A DNA stretch of 64,000 nt from Ganoderma boninense (GCA_002900995.3 CM035307.1:1860001-1924000), one strand, 5' to 3'; shown: positions 23,019 through 35,483, counted from the stretch's first letter. Numbers and translations: made by a program. The notes: a model not told the origin generated them from the letters alone.

Positions 23019-24302
23019 ATGTCTGCGGCTATGGACACCATCTCCGTGTCCTCGCCCGCCGACTTTCATGTCCATCTCCGCCAAGGCGAGCTTGCTCAAC
23101 TAGTCACTAAACATGTCCGTCAAGGTGGATTCTCCCTCGCCTATGTCATGGCACGTCCTCTCCTGGCACTCTACCTGCCCCAGTCCCCCGTCTCATTCCC
23201 GCCTAGCCAAACTTGAAACCGCCCGTCACAAACACAGAGCAAGCACTCCTTTACCAAGCCCAGCTTCAGGCTATCGATCCGTCCGTCCAGTACCTCATGA
23301 CACTCTATCTCTCCCCGGAGCTCACACCCGACGAAATACGCAAAGCGGCAAAGGCTGGGATAGTCGGTGCGTCTCGTTGCCGCTCTTCGCGATCCCTTTG
23401 CCATGCTTCCCCTCACGTACGGTTACCTCTACAGGCGTCAAATCATACCCGCGGGGCGTCACAACTAACTCCGAGGGTGGCATCGAATCGTACGAAGCCT
23501 ACTATCCCGTCTTCGCCGCCATGGAAGAGGCCGGCATGGTCCTTAATTTGCATGGCGAGGTCCCCTCCGCCGTCGCAACCAACACCTGCGTCCTGAACGC
23601 GGAGCCTGCCTTCCTCCCCCACCTACGCAAGCTGCACGCGCAGTTCCCGAAGCTCCGGATTGTTCTCGAGCACGCGACTACGCGCGCCGCCGTGGAGTGC
23701 GTCAAGAACCTCGGACCGACGGTAGCATGCACGATCACGGCCCACCATCTGTCCCTGACTGTCGACGACTGGGCGGGACAAGCTTGGCACTTCTGCAAGC
23801 CCGTCGCGAAGTACCCCGACGACCGCGCGGCGCTGCAAGAAGTGGTTAAAGAAGGTGAGTTCCGGGCTTTAAACCGCGGCCGGCAACCTGGCGGCGGAGC
23901 GCTAGGCGACCCTGTTCTGATCTTAGAGTCCATTCGATTACAGGACATCCTCGATTTTTCCTCGGGTCCGACTCTGCGCCACATCCTTACGAGAGCAAGG
24001 CATCGGCTGCCCCGACAACAGCATGTGCGGCGGGTGTGTACACGTCGCCTATCCTATTGCCTTTGGTTGCGCATCTGTTGGAGTCGTTTGGAGCACTGGA
24101 CAAGCTGGAGGGATTTGTGAGTGGAAACGGTCGTGCATTCTATGGGCGGCCTGTGGAGGAGGGGGGCGAACGGGTCGTGCTCCGGCGGACGTCGAGGAAG
24201 GTGGTTGCGATCGAGGGGTACGGAGCAGGAAGGACGCATGTAGTTCCTTTCTGGGCGGGGAAGGAGATTGGATGGGAAATTCGAGAAGAGCCTTCCAAGT
24301 GA
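23019..24302 (+). CDS. URA4: Dihydroorotase
   Basis: Third enzyme of de novo pyrimidine synthesis: carbamoyl-aspartate to dihydroorotate. Exons 23019-23150, 23207-23366, 23435-23854 and 23944-24302 join in phase to 356 residues, the usual length of the fungal/class II enzyme. The metal-binding motif DFHVHLRQG is at residues 15-23; MPNLKPPVTNTEQALLYQ, the GVKSYPRGVTTNSEGG loop with the metal-bridging lysine, LNLHGEVPS, RIVLEHATTRAAVE, TITAHHLSL and LGSDSAPHP (catalytic Asp) all follow in order. Intron 1 (23151-23206) has a GC donor: only ATG|GCACGT gives the conserved MPNLKPP; the nearby GT at 23155 gives the wrong frame. ATG 23019 is preferred; a second ATG at 23031 is possible. Confidence 0.96.
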
Positions 24303-25139
24303 GTCAGAGGAGTGATCCGGTGCATAAAAGTCCGTAGCAGGTAGAAGAGCTGCGATAGCTGGGTGTACGTTCGTGCGAATCGCCAGAGAGACGTCCGGGA
24401 GAGCTGACACTGACAGGAGCCTCGGAGCGGGCGTCGCGCTGGTGCGGCTTCCCATCAGCGTGAGTGGCAGATGCAGTGGTTGCTTGTGCTCGTGCAGCGG
24501 GCAGGGGGAGGAGCGCGGGGGCTGGGGGGCAGGATCGGGGCAGGATATTGGGCACGGACGGGCGGGGCTGGAGGAGGTTAGCGAGAGGGGGATCTGAGAA
24601 AGATCTTGCCGGATCGGGGGCTGGGCACGTGGGGGTGTGAGGCACGACGATCGCCGACAAATGCGGACTGCTGTCGGCCGTTGTCGGTGGGCGTCGTGTC
24701 TGAGTCTGAGCACTGAGAACTGTGTCCGTGTCTGTCTCCGCTCCTGCCTGGCCTGCGTCTCCACCGTGCTGCCTGTCTTGCCTCCATGTCGTCCCTTTCT
24801 TGCATATGACAGATCCCACGGTCCCACTCCAGATGCCCTCCGACCGTCCCGCCGACTGCGCCGCCAGCTCCCATCCAATTGGCAGCCCCCCTTCCGAGCA
24901 GAGGCCGAGTGCGGCAGGGGATCGGAGGGAGGAGGGGCATGAGGCAGCACTCCCGGCTGCCAATCGCGCACAGATACCAAGTCGCCCGTCTCAGAGGCCG
25001 CGCATCGCCCAGCACGTCGCCCGTCTCCCACACTCCGACTCGGTCCAATAGATCACTTTCCTCACCAGGCCGGTACGCGATCCCAAGCCCATCACCGCAT
25101 CCCTCCTACATCTATCCCCCCTCCCGACCCCCTCCTCCA
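24303..25139. other. Intergenic with promoter of the RING-LON gene
   Basis: A CCAATTGG palindrome lies at about 24875-24882, and a pyrimidine-rich leader precedes ATG 25140. The frame of the next gene is open back to 24879, so an upstream start cannot be ruled out. No other gene is seen. Confidence 0.5.
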
Positions 25140-28100
25140 ATGCAAGCTCCTGCTCACTCCCCTTTGCCCGACCTCCCCTTCTTCCGCTCCCATATGCTAC
25201 CCGACGACCTCCTCCCCAACCTCCAATGCCCGCTCTGTCCCCCAGGTGCTCTCCTCTCCGCACCAGTAACCCTCCACTGCGGACACACCTTCTGCGCATC
25301 CCACTTCGCCCCCCACAACGTGCCATCTACCTCTAAAGCTCCTGAAGCCACAACCGCCCTTCCCCAGTGCCGCCTACCGACCTGCTCGCCTTCTCCTGGT
25401 TCCCTCACTACATTCTCTCACACACCCCCTACTGACGTCACCACGAACAAGCTACTTGAGCTTCTCGACCGTGCTTCTCGCGAACGCATCCAACCAGAAT
25501 CCCCTCCACCACATTTTTCGGACGACTACGACGAACACACAGATTCCGACCGCGACCTCGAGTCTGATCCCGAACTCGAGTACCTCCCCTTACTCCCAGC
25601 ATCTCCATCTTCTCCCAGCAACTCTTCTCCCACAAGAGAATCTGCGGGTTCGAGTACAGTCCCGGGGTCCAGTTCGCCCAGACGTCCTCGCTCGCCCGAG
25701 GCTAGTCCATGCTTGCACCCCCGTAAACGCCGCCGGCGAATCCGCCTCCCTGCGGCGTCCGCTCAGTCTCATGCACAACCTCACCACCGGAGCGGTCACG
25801 ACCAGTATACCAGCGACCGCCTGGAGAAGGAGCTGCTCACAGAACTCTCATGTGAGATATGTTTTGGGCTATTCTGGGAGCCCATAACCACCCCATGCCA
25901 GCACGTGAGTCCTTTCCGTTATGCTCTCTCTCATGAGACTTCTCTTCGGATGCACCAACGCGGTGGCCTGTTCAACGAAGTTGCTCAGAAGCGGAGCCCT
26001 CCATCGCTTTGGCGCAGTCACGGGCTGCCGCAGTGCCCCAACATATTGTGCAGCACATTCCACTGCCAATGGAAAGTGAGGTGGTCTTCATCGCCTATCG
26101 CCGCCGGGCGGAAGCATTATTTGGGTCCATAGGTGGGGTTCGACGGATCGCATTCCCTCGGTTCCGACTGTCGATCGTGCGCCCCATCTGGGACCAATAC
26201 ATGAAAGATGGAGATTTGGGACTCTGCATCTAACCCCGCCGCCACACCGGGGCTTGTGCGCCCGTCCGTATCTGCGAGAGCAGTCTGAGATACCCCTCTA
26301 AGGTCTAGTCTCTGCTCCCATGTGTGCTCCTATGTTGGTCCATCCCCCCTCCATGGGACGTCCCTGAATCGCAAGGGGTACTTTTCCGATGCGAACCTGC
26401 TTACGTGCGGGCGAACGCATTCCTTGCGGAGCGCAGCGAGATATTTGATCGATGAGGCTTTGGATCGGTCGCCCTTCTGGGGGTGAAACGGACATTGAGG
26501 AGGCCAGACCGACGACTCCCAAGTACTCGTCGTCCCCGGCTGATCCGCCCGTCTGCGCCCGCCTGGTGGTGTCCTGTCAGGTCGCACTGCGTCCTGCTCT
26601 CGAGTCTTCGCTGTCACGATACATACCCCATCACAGGCCGAGCTGCAGGCTTGGATGACGTCGAACGTCCGAGAACGGTGCTGACTGCTATCCTGTAACA
26701 GACATTTTGCAAACGCTGTCTCTTTCGTTCCCTTGACCACAGCCAGACGTGTCCCCTCTGCAGGCAGAAGCTTCCCGGCTACGACTACTTTCAGCAGCAG
26801 CCCTGTAATAAAGTCATCCTGGCTATCAGTACGTGCTAGCAATCGGTTGGTGAGGTGTCACCGGTTGACCTGTGTATTGTGCACAGTCCTCCGAGCATTC
26901 CCGGAAGCCTACGCGGAGCGTGGCTTGATGGTGGAGGCCGAGGAACGCGATACTCGCCTCGACACACCGATTCTCATCTGCCAGCTAGGGTTTCCGGGCA
27001 TGCCGACCTTCCTGCATTTCTTCGAGCCCAGGTGAACACTTCGCTTCCCTTTGAGCGTTTGCGTCGGCTCACGGGTACATTGCAGATATCGACTGATGCT
27101 CCGACGATGTTTAGAGGCTCCGAACCCTTGCTTCGGGATGATTCCGCCGCCTCGGGCGGCGCCTTCAACGTCTGCGAACGGAACAATGAGCACCGGCAAC
27201 GACTACGGGATCATGCTGCAAATCAGGAACGTGCAGACGTTTCCGGATGGTCGGAGCCTCGTCGAGACTTGGGGATCGTGGCGCTTCCGGATAATGGAGC
27301 GCGGGGTGCGGGACGGATACATGGTCGCGCGCATCGAGCGCATCGAGGACTACGAGGACGAGCTGGACTACAGTGCGTTCGCGGCGGAGGGCGCCGAGGC
27401 TGTCGATCGCGCACCTATCGCCGCAGAAAGGTCGCGGGAGCCTGAGGCGGCGCGACGCGACGGTGCTTCTTCCCTCGAAGGTTCTGTGGGTGTGGACATG
27501 GGCAGTGACGGCCCTGCGGGGCTGGGGGGCGCTGGGGACCGGCTCGAGGCCGGGCTCAGTGACGTCGTGGTTGACATGCACTCCCTGTCACCGGAACCGT
27601 CCTCCCACTCCGCGGCGGGTTCGCCCCCGCTGGAACCCTGCACAGACGCCGGGCCGGGCGCGATCGAGCCCTCTCCGCTGTCGCTGGCCAGGGTCGCCGC
27701 TGACGATCGCGAGCACGTCCGGTCCGAGACGGCCATGCTTCCCACAGGCGCCCGCCCCCACGTCCAGCCGCAGATCCACCTCCACCTCAGCCCAAAGGCC
27801 CCCGCCGCCCGCCGCCCCCCACAAACGCAGAGCTCATGGCAAAGTGCCATGCCTTCATCGAGCAGACCCGCCAGGGCACCCCCTGGGTCGTCCAGCAGCT
27901 CAACAACAACAACTTTGTCCAGCCGCCCACGGACCCCGCCGCCTTCAGCTTCTGGATGGCTCTGGTACGTCCTTGCGTCCCGACGTCTCGGATGTCTCTG
28001 GCTCACGAGGTCGGACTTTATTTTTTGTCCGCAATCTATCGGTGCAGGCGCTCCCGATCGACGAGCACGAGAAGGCCAAGCTCCTGCCCATCCGCTCCCC

Positions 28101-28338
28101 ACGTCTCCGTCTGCGTCTCGTCGTGCACTGGATCGAGCAGCTCAACAGCCAATGGTAAGCAGCGCTCTCGCGTGCCCCCTCTGCCCCCGACTCTCCTCTC
28201 ATTGTGCGCGAGTGTGTGTGTCTTGGCCTGATGACGGTTTTACCCCCTCCTACCCCCGCCTCCCCGTTCCAAGGACACGTGCTTACGCGTCTGCGACTGC
28301 TTTGCAGGTGGTTCTCTGGCGGGTGCGTTATTTCTTGA
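25140..28338 (+). CDS. RING finger and LON-domain protein (LONRF-like)
   Basis: Probable E3 ubiquitin ligase with two RING fingers and a C-terminal LON substrate-binding domain; there is no Lon protease domain. Exons: 25140-25904, 26702-26828, 26887-27031, 27086-27964, 28048-28154 and 28308-28338; about 684 residues. RING 1 (LQCPLCPPGALLSAP, CGHTFCASHF) is near residues 27-60. A disordered acidic and Arg-rich linker follows. RING 2 runs CEICFGLFWEPITTPCQH / TFCKRCLF...CPLC, split by a 797-nt intron. The LON part includes LICQLGFPGMPTFLHFFEPR, YRLMLRRCLE, GNDYGIMLQIRNVQTFPDGR and, after a Ser/Pro-rich insert, FIEQTRQGTPWVVQQL, LPIDEHEKAKLLPIRS and WWFSGGCVIS. The insert and the end are in different frames: one base seems lost in the C-rich run about 27797-27825. 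Confidence 0.87.
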
Positions 28339-29715
28339 TGCTACCCCGCGCGGCCCGGGTGTGGGCGATGCTCTTTGCATACATAGCCCTGCTGTCCGCC
28401 GTCTACGTCGGCCAGTCCGTAGCCCAGCACGCAAACGCCAGTGGGAGACTGGCGCACGGAGAGCCGCGAGTCCAGTAGCACCGACGGTTCGCTGGACGGC
28501 GGACTACTTCTTGGAACAGTGGATCCTTGTCCCTCTTCCTTCTCGCCTCTCGCTTTTCCCCGTGGGTTTTTTTTTCACGCGCATACTAGTGCCTAGGGTT
28601 AATCTGCTGTCGCGACCATCTCTCGCGTGTTTAAGTTCGTGCTCCCCATCGCGCTCATTATACGTCCCCACGCCATGCTCCTTTCCCTCGTTGTCCGTAC
28701 CCCACGACATCTCACGGACCTACTCACGTCTTCCGACTCCAATGACCCTTGATTGTTGTGCAACATCCATCCATCCATCAAGCGTCTCCGTCCTCCGCAT
28801 CGTGCTCCGCGTCCGTCGCCTGCTGTCTGTTTTATAGTACACCGCCCTTACCTATCCTCCTCATCATTAAGAGGCGCCCTGTTTACTGTAGACCACGGTC
28901 CGTTCGTGCTGCGCCCTGCTTCCGTGCATTCATCTGTTTATTTGGAACCAATCCAGTCTTGCTTCATCTGTCGCTTTAAATTTGTAGCCTACCCTTCGTT
29001 GTGCCTTCGTGATCGTGAGCTGAGGTTGAATTCTCTTCAGCCCTGACCGAAAGTTGGCAGGTAACATGCACCACTGTATCCGACGCTGTATCGGCAATCG
29101 AATGTTTCCTTGCCCCTGATAGATGCAAGACAGTCAGAACTTGTGTATGTATCGCAGCACGAGGAACCTGTTCCTGTTTCGCGCCGTGCGTATATTGAGC
29201 CTTGGATAGGCACGATTTCAACGTGTACATGTAAGAATGGCGGTTATCCCTGGAGCCCTCTACGATCCCTGCCTGGGAAATCCAGCTAGGGCTCGATAGG
29301 CCCCGCACTGGAAGCCCTCGCGCTGGGCGCCATAATTTCAGCCGAGACGCCACAGCGGCATCACAGGCAGATTTTAGTGGTTAAACCTTCCATCTTCGAT
29401 GTGTTAGAGATGACGTACAAAACCCTCTGCCGACACATTGTCGCGTCTTTGTCTTTGTTGGCCAGGAGGGGAACATGTGATTAGAATCCGTGATCTCCGA
29501 AAGAAGCTCAAACACTAATTGCCGCTGCGCTGCCGCGCCTATGCTTGGCGAGTTCATTGACCAAGTCTAAGTCTCTGACAATGAATGACACTGAGCCACA
29601 TATTTATCTGCCGTATATTGGACTATCTCATCACTACCAACGTGACAACGTCGAGATGAAGATGAGCTTTCGGTACTGTTCGAACAACTCGCCTAATTCA
29701 ACCTTAGAACTTCCG
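28339..29715. other. Convergent intergenic region, 1.4 kb
   Basis: 3' flanks of the RING-LON gene (+) and F-box gene (-). A T9 run lies near 28568 and a short CATC repeat (CATCCATCCATC) near 28766. Open frames are short and domain-free. No repeat copy or RNA gene is recognised. Confidence 0.5.
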
Positions 29716-31055
29716 TTAGAAAATATTCTTTGTATCGTTCAGACACTTCTCTGCACTCACCAGCTCTATCTTTAGGAGCCCTGACTTGCGCAATTCAGGA
29801 AACGCTTTCTCAAGGGTATTGCGATGATGAGTGTCAAGCGGTCTCCAGTCATGCAACTGCAGGGTCACCGTTTTCAACCTCGAAAAGGCGTGCTCGGCGA
29901 AGACACGCCGTATAGTGGAGAGGTCAACAGACTCCTCCAAGCTGAATGGGCTCCAGTGGGACGCAGGGACCAGCCGGATGACGACATCCTGTAGAGTGTT
30001 GGAAAGCTGCGCGAGGATCTTTGCGAGCGCGCTGCTGCAGTAATGGCCCAGATGGAGAGTGGTCGTAGTACCCGTGCAAGACCACAAAGCTCAGGGTTGT
30101 GAGGTTGGGACAGAGGGAAAGGTTCAGTGCGTCCCACCCGACATCTTCGAGCAGTCACACCGCAGGCACCGTATGTATGTAAGTACAGCGTCTCTCGAGC
30201 AGGAAGTCGTTGGAGCGCCTACTCACCATCACAACGCGGGTTCAGAATCGCCATATAGCCGACATCAAGCTCTAGGTGCTCGAGATTACAGCCAAAGTTG
30301 CGGACCAAGGCGCCGAGATTGATAATCTGGCCTCGGGTTGAGCAGGGTACCGTGAGTTTCCGGAGGCAACCAGGCTGAAGGGACTGTCGCAGCGCGGGCA
30401 GGATGACACTTTGCACATTATGATCTTTCAGGGTGAGGGTATGGCACGCCAGCGGTCGGGCGATGTATATCGGCTCACATTCGACTTCGGGATCCAGGTC
30501 GACATATGGTGCAGTCAGCTCAAGGGCCTGGGCTTCAAACACAGACAAGACGGTGAACAAGGACGAGGTGCGCAGCTGGTCTCCCGCCGAACAAGCATAT
30601 AACGCAAGGCTGCGCAGCTTGAACGGGCCGGGAAGATCATCGTGTCGGGGTGGTGTGAAATGAAGTCTCTTGCACCGGAGACTTTGGAGCGCAGGGAGGT
30701 TGCCCAGGACGCGGATGAACGCAGATGTATGGCGTTCCATGGAGAGCGCTTCGGGCGCCTCAGGTGGTTCCTGCCACGCACGGCCGCGCGAGAACGCGAT
30801 CTCCTTTATGAGCGTGGCCAAGTGAGGGGTGGAGTCGAGAAAAGTGGCGAACGCCGGGATCCGAGAAGCGTGGATGGGACCGATGGAAGCGAACAGCTCA
30901 GGGCGAGAAACGGCTTCCCATGCTCGAGAGATAAGTGTGCAGGCCGATATCGCTCCTCTGTCGCTCTCCAGGTGTTTCAGGATAATGCGCGCTACGTCCA
31001 CAGGAAGGTCCTGTATGGTGACTGGATGAGCCGAAGTGTCCAGAGGCGTCTCCAT
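29716..31055 (-). CDS. F-box protein with LRR-like region
   Basis: Predicted substrate-recognition subunit of an SCF ubiquitin ligase; the target is unknown. The first in-frame ATG is at 31055 (the longer frame upstream lacks an ATG). Residues about 10-50 are an F-box (TIQDLPVDVARIILKHLES, then ISACTLISRAWEAVSRPELF). The rest has irregular leucine-rich segments (LPALQSLRCKRLHF, LRSLALYACSAGD, CHTLTLKDHNVQSVILPALR, LEHLELDVGYMAI), as in the large expanded F-box families of Agaricomycetes. Exon 1 is 30227-31055. A proposed intron 30145-30226 leads to NLSLCPNLTTLSFVV, after which the frame must shift by one near 30045-30090 to reach SSALAKILAQLSNTLQDV, continuing to a stop at 29716. The 3' half is therefore less certain. 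Confidence 0.78.
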
Positions 31056-32272
31056 TGGTGTAAGATTCAATGTTCGAAGCTCGACCGGTTGAACGGTCAG
31101 AGACCCGCTGAGCGCAGACGGTTGAACGCTGATTCGAGGAGCGGAGGAGCCTGTCGCGTTAGGCTATGCGTGAGTGAATGAGACTTGCAAAGGCTGTCGA
31201 AGACTTGCCTCTGCAGGGGAAGGAGAAACGTCGGCCTAGCTAGAGCTCATTCACCGAGACTTTATACTACCCTGACACATGAGCGGCGATCAGCGCAGTC
31301 CTTGTTCGCTTCGGGGCCCTGGACGTTCTTTCCCCACCTGTACACAACCCGTGCCAATGATCGGTGAACGCGTGAGCTCGTAGAAGGATGCCTTGACGAG
31401 CATGGGCCTGCATGATTTGAATGTAGAAGGATCGTCGACGGGAGATCGTGACGCATCCTGGTAGCAGCGATTGAATTAGTGACGTTGAGACACGTCCAAA
31501 GGTTAATAGGCCCAAGTGTGACAGCTGGAAAGTGTGACAGCTGGATTCCATCGTACTAAAAGTACGTAGGACGATATAGACGTCCTGTGAGTTGTGCCGA
31601 CGAAAATGAGTTACCCAACGGACATCAGTTCCACGTCGCCATCGTAAACGCCTTCATCCATGCATGCACGTCATGATACGTGACATTCTGCTGTTCATAG
31701 GCGTTCGCATTTCTGGAGACAGATACGAGAGCTATTAGTGAAACAGAACATAGGTCCTGGAGCGCTGAGCATTGGGGTCTCCAGGTGGTGGTCGGCGGCA
31801 GAAGCTTGTAAGCGCTCGACTTAAGCCTGTATGCAGGATGCATCCGCTTTCAACCACCCGTTGTGAGCTTGAGCATCTCAGTGTTCAAAGGGCTGACCAC
31901 AGGCTTCGAACCGTGTACCCAACATATGCACACAGGAACCCTACTAGAAAGTCCACAGTGCATTGTTACAGAATCATACATGCTACAGCACAAGATCTAT
32001 ATTTTATTTGGGTTCTGCCCAACAGCCGATGGCTCGAACAGAATGGGGACGTTGACCGGGACCAGACTTCCGTCCTCTACATCGAGCCTCATGTGTAGGG
32101 CATTCCCCATCCATCCATATCCGCAATTCCGGTACAAGGAAGCTTGCTTGAAGACTACGCTACTCGTACAATCCGGCGGCGACGGCTCAGAGACTCGAAA
32201 TGTTCATGACAGGCCAGGTGCTGAGATAAGGTGAGACTTGTCGTCATCTATCAAGTATGTCAAGAGCACTTA
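31056..32272. other. Intergenic, 1.2 kb
   Basis: Promoter side of the F-box gene and 3' flank of G6PD. A short direct repeat (AGTGTGACAGCTGGA twice, about 31515-31545) is the only structure noted. No gene is seen. Confidence 0.5.
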
Positions 32273-34351
32273 CTAGTCGGGGACCGTCCTCTTGTAGCCG
32301 TACTTGCCAATGAACGACTCGAGCTCCTTCGGGCCGCGCGAGCCGTACGGGTATGGTACAGGCCGTGGCGCGGGGCCGTTCCTGCCGTCGATCCAGTGGA
32401 GAATTGGTGTGAAGATCTGTATCACAAGCGAATGATTTGTGAGTGACTCCGCTGCCGCTAAGGGTTGTTCCAAAAAGTATTTGCATAATGCGTAGCTCAG
32501 CAGGCCTTCCATGCGACAGAAGAGCTCCTTGATCATCACGGACAGCTGAGGTTCGAGTGGTCACCGCGGAGCGTCGTCGAGGATGATGAGCCTCGTTTGG
32601 TAGGCGACGCCTGCGGGGATCAATTATGCAAGGCACTGTAATGTAGCTCACCTTCCATGCGACATCGAGCTCATCATCACGGACAAAGTTCGAGTGGTCA
32701 CCGCGGAGCGCGTCGAGGATGAGAGCCTCGTACGCCTCGGGGATCTTTGCATCAGTGAACCGGCGCTTGTAAGTGAGGTCCATCTCGGTCGGGATGGCGC
32801 GTGTGTTCAGGCCGGGGGTTTTCGTGTTGAGCTTCAGATAAACAGCCTCCGACGGTTGGATGCGGATAACGAGCTCATTACGCGAAATGTCTTTGAAGAT
32901 GCCTTGGGTGACGTCCTTGAACTGGATGCGGACCTCAACCTTCGCCTCGTTGAGGGCTAATCGTTGTCCGGGAAATCGGATGGGTTAACGTGAGATACAC
33001 AAATGTGAGATAAGGACTAGTACCTTTGCCCGCCTTAAGAATGAAGGGGACGCCTTCCCATCGGGGATTATGGATCCAGAGCGTAGTCGCAGCGTATGTT
33101 GGGCAGACCGAATTTGGTGGGACGCTCTCGTCATCGAGATAGCCGGGTTTCCCGTTCGCCGCCACGTACTGGCCGAGAAGCGTGTCACTACGCTCGATTG
33201 GTGGGATAGCGCGGAGCACCTTGACCTGCAATGATACCAGGGCATGAGAACGCACGTGCGAGCGGTGGTGCTTGCTCAGCACTCGCCTTCTCGTCACGAA
33301 TATCCTCCGCAGAGAAGGAAACGGGCCGCTCCATGGCAATGATACTCAGCACCTGCAGCAAATCTGATAATTAGGTGAATGAGCGTCAGTACTCCGAACG
33401 TGTGGACGGTGAGTAATCACGAAAATTTGAAACTCACGGTTCTGAAGGATGTCACGAATGATGCCGAACTCGTCGAAGTACCCTCCACGGCCCTCAGTCC
33501 CAAAGGGCTCCTTGAATGTAATCTGAACGTTGCTGATCGAGTTCTTGTCCCAACCAGCCCCCATGGCGATGTTCGCGAAACGCAGGACGAGGACGTTCTT
33601 GACCATCTCCTTGCCGAGGTAGTGATCGATACGGAAGGTCTCGTCCTCGGTCCAGTGCTGTTTGAGAGCGCCGAGGAGCTCACGGCACGTTTCAAGGTCC
33701 TTTCCAAACGGCTTCTCGACGATGATGCGGTTCTTGCCGTCCTTGGAGTAGACCTGTTGGCGGATGTGCTGGGCAACAGGGATAAAGACACTGGGTGGGA
33801 GGGCAAGGTAGAAGAGGCGGTTGCGCTCCTTGCTCTGGTACTTGGACTCAATGTCCTCGAGGACCTTGTTGAGCTTCTCGAAGGCAGCCGGATCCTCGTA
33901 GTCGCCGGAGACATACGAGGTGAACTTTTTGAACTCCTCGATCTTGGCCTTGCCATCCGCGTCGTCGTCAGCGACCTTGAGGTAAGACGTAATACGTTTG
34001 TGGTACTCGGCATCGTCCATCTTTGTGCGTGCGTAGCCTACGATTTTGACATCGCGGGGCAGGAAGCCCATGCGATAAAGGCCAAAAAGGGCAGGGTATG
34101 TCTGGTGGAAGCAAGGACGTAAGTGGGGGATCGTCGGCGAGTTCGAGACGGATTGGTACCTTTTTCTTGGCCAAGTCTCCGGAGGCCCCAAGGACTAGGC
34201 GTTGGAGGGGTGGTTAGTCGGGGGCAGAGGCGTAGACGATGGACAAGGAGCACGGACCGACGATGACGGTGTTGTCTTTGAGGGCATCATGGGCGGTCTC
34301 CATGGAGGGGATGGTGCCAGACATGGCGCGGGGGCGACCTGTGGTGGCCAT
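32273..34351 (-). CDS. ZWF1: Glucose-6-phosphate 1-dehydrogenase
   Basis: First enzyme of the oxidative pentose phosphate pathway (NADP-dependent, cytosolic). Seven exons join in phase to 506 residues: 34258-34351, 34160-34194, 33438-34101, 33287-33363, 33024-33225, 32652-32956 and 32273-32416. NADP-binding VIVVLGASGDLAKKKTYPAL, the active-site RIDHYLGKEMVKN, IIVEKPFG, FKEPFGTEGRGGYFDEFGII, and the C-terminal WIHNPRWEGVPFILKAGKAL, YEALILDALRGDHSNFVRDD and IFTPILHWIDG are all present. Intron 4 (33226-33286) uses a GC donor (AAG|GCGAGT). Intron 6 (32417-32651) contains a decayed copy of the end of exon 6. The very end, YGYKRTVPD, is short for the family. The gene shares its promoter with THOC5. 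Confidence 0.96.
32505..32621 (-). repeat. Decayed duplicate of G6PD exon 6 end, inside intron 6
   Basis: The stretch 32505-32621 aligns with 32651-32745 (the last 95 nt of G6PD exon 6) over almost its full length, with small insertions such as GCTGAG and extra triplets; shared blocks include CCTTCCATGCGACA, ATCATCACGGACA and TTCGAGTGGTCACCGCGGAG. The insertions break the reading frame and the donor site is lost, so it is not an exon. It explains why this intron is 235 nt. Confidence 0.8.
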
Positions 34352-34634
34352 TGTGTGGGCGGGGAGTTGGATGGGGTTGTTGTTGGGGGCGGATGGTGGA
34401 TGTCAGGAAGAAAGGTAGGAGGGACAGGGGATGTGAGAAGGGCTGGCAAGGGATCCCCAGCAGCGGGGCAGGGTGCTGAACGAGCATCTCATTGGCGAGC
34501 GATGATGTAAATTGATGCCCTCGTAATCTCCCCGGCCCGGCAACCCTCCCGCCCATTGGCCGCGACGTCTCCCACGCTTCGCGACGCGCTCCCATCCAAT
34601 GCGCCGCGTCTGACGGCTCTCATCCTCCCTGCAC
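34352..34634. promoter_or_regulatory. Divergent promoter, G6PD / THOC5
   Basis: 283 bp between start codons. Three CCAAT boxes (either orientation) lie at about 34491, 34554 and 34596. No TATA box is obvious. Confidence 0.55.
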
Positions 34635-35483
34635 ATGACCGCCATGTCTCCCACACCCCACGACCCCCTCGGCGCCGTCCTGCCGCCCTCGCCCGACAAC
34701 GAGCTTGACACCCTCCGCGAGCTCGTCTCCTCCACCTATCTCAACCACGATCCCTCCCTCGTCACCATCCGCGCCGGCGCGCTCTTCGCCCGACTCAAGG
34801 CTCTCAACAGAGCTGCAAACCATGCCACCCGCGCCCACAAGCAAGCCACCGCCGACTCGCGCCAGGAGATGGACCACACCTACCTCGGCCTACAGAACCT
34901 CCTCTACGAGAAGCGGCATCTGGAGCGCGAGATCGACAAGTGTCGCCAGTTTGCGTAAGCCCGTTTCAGTCCGCCCTTGCGATCCACAATTTACAGTCGA
35001 GCGCGCGTCTGCAGGTCTGTTTACCAGGACATTCCCGTGCATGCGCTTGAGGACTTCATGCAAATCGCACCGGAGGAGGCGCGTACCGAAAACGTCCTCG
35101 CGGACGAACATCAACTCATGCTGAACCGGCTCAGCTTTGAACTGTCCGAACGCCAAAGGCGCGCCACAGTGCTTTATCTCGCGTCAAGCACGCCACTTAC
35201 ATCGCATTCTTCTCAGATTGGACCTGAAACGCAAAGAGCTGATCAAGGAGAAGGAGGCTCTCCTTAAAGAGAGCAAGGCACAACTCGCCACCGTGGAGAA
35301 CGTCAAGACCCACATCGACAACCTCATGAAGGTCCGTGCCTCTCTTTGCATGATTTCACAAGGAATGTCCGATTCATTTTCTTGCAACCACAGACGGCCA
35401 CAGATGTGCGGAGGAAGGTTAACGACCTCGTTCAACCCCTTCCAACAACATCCGAGCCTGGCCAATCCACGCCCGCATCATGA
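34635..35483 (+). CDS. THO complex subunit 5 (THOC5-like)
   Basis: Subunit of the THO/TREX complex, which couples transcription to mRNP assembly and export in the nucleus. Exons 34635-34954, 35015-35158, 35217-35331 and 35394-35483 join to 222 residues. The protein is largely helical/coiled coil. Family hallmarks are YLGLQNLLYEKRHLEREIDK, IPVHALEDFMQIAPEEA, HQLMLNRLSFELSERQRL and LDLKRKELIKEKEALLKESK. Animal THOC5 is much longer; this is the short N-terminal-only form usual in basidiomycetes. Intron 2 (35159-35216) has a GC donor (CAAAG|GCGCGC), an unusual context, but no GT donor fits the RQ/RLDLKRK join. Confidence 0.88.

Noticed and set aside
26330..26842. 170-codon minus-strand ORF across the long RING-LON intron
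   Set aside because: It runs antisense over exon 2 of a clear gene and has no domain; it is a shadow frame.
28338..28478. Short frame after the RING-LON stop with a hydrophobic stretch (VWAMLFAYIALLSAVYVG)
   Set aside because: It is not in the frame of the spliced LON exon, which ends WWFSGGCVIS as in the family. Tail fusion is not supported.
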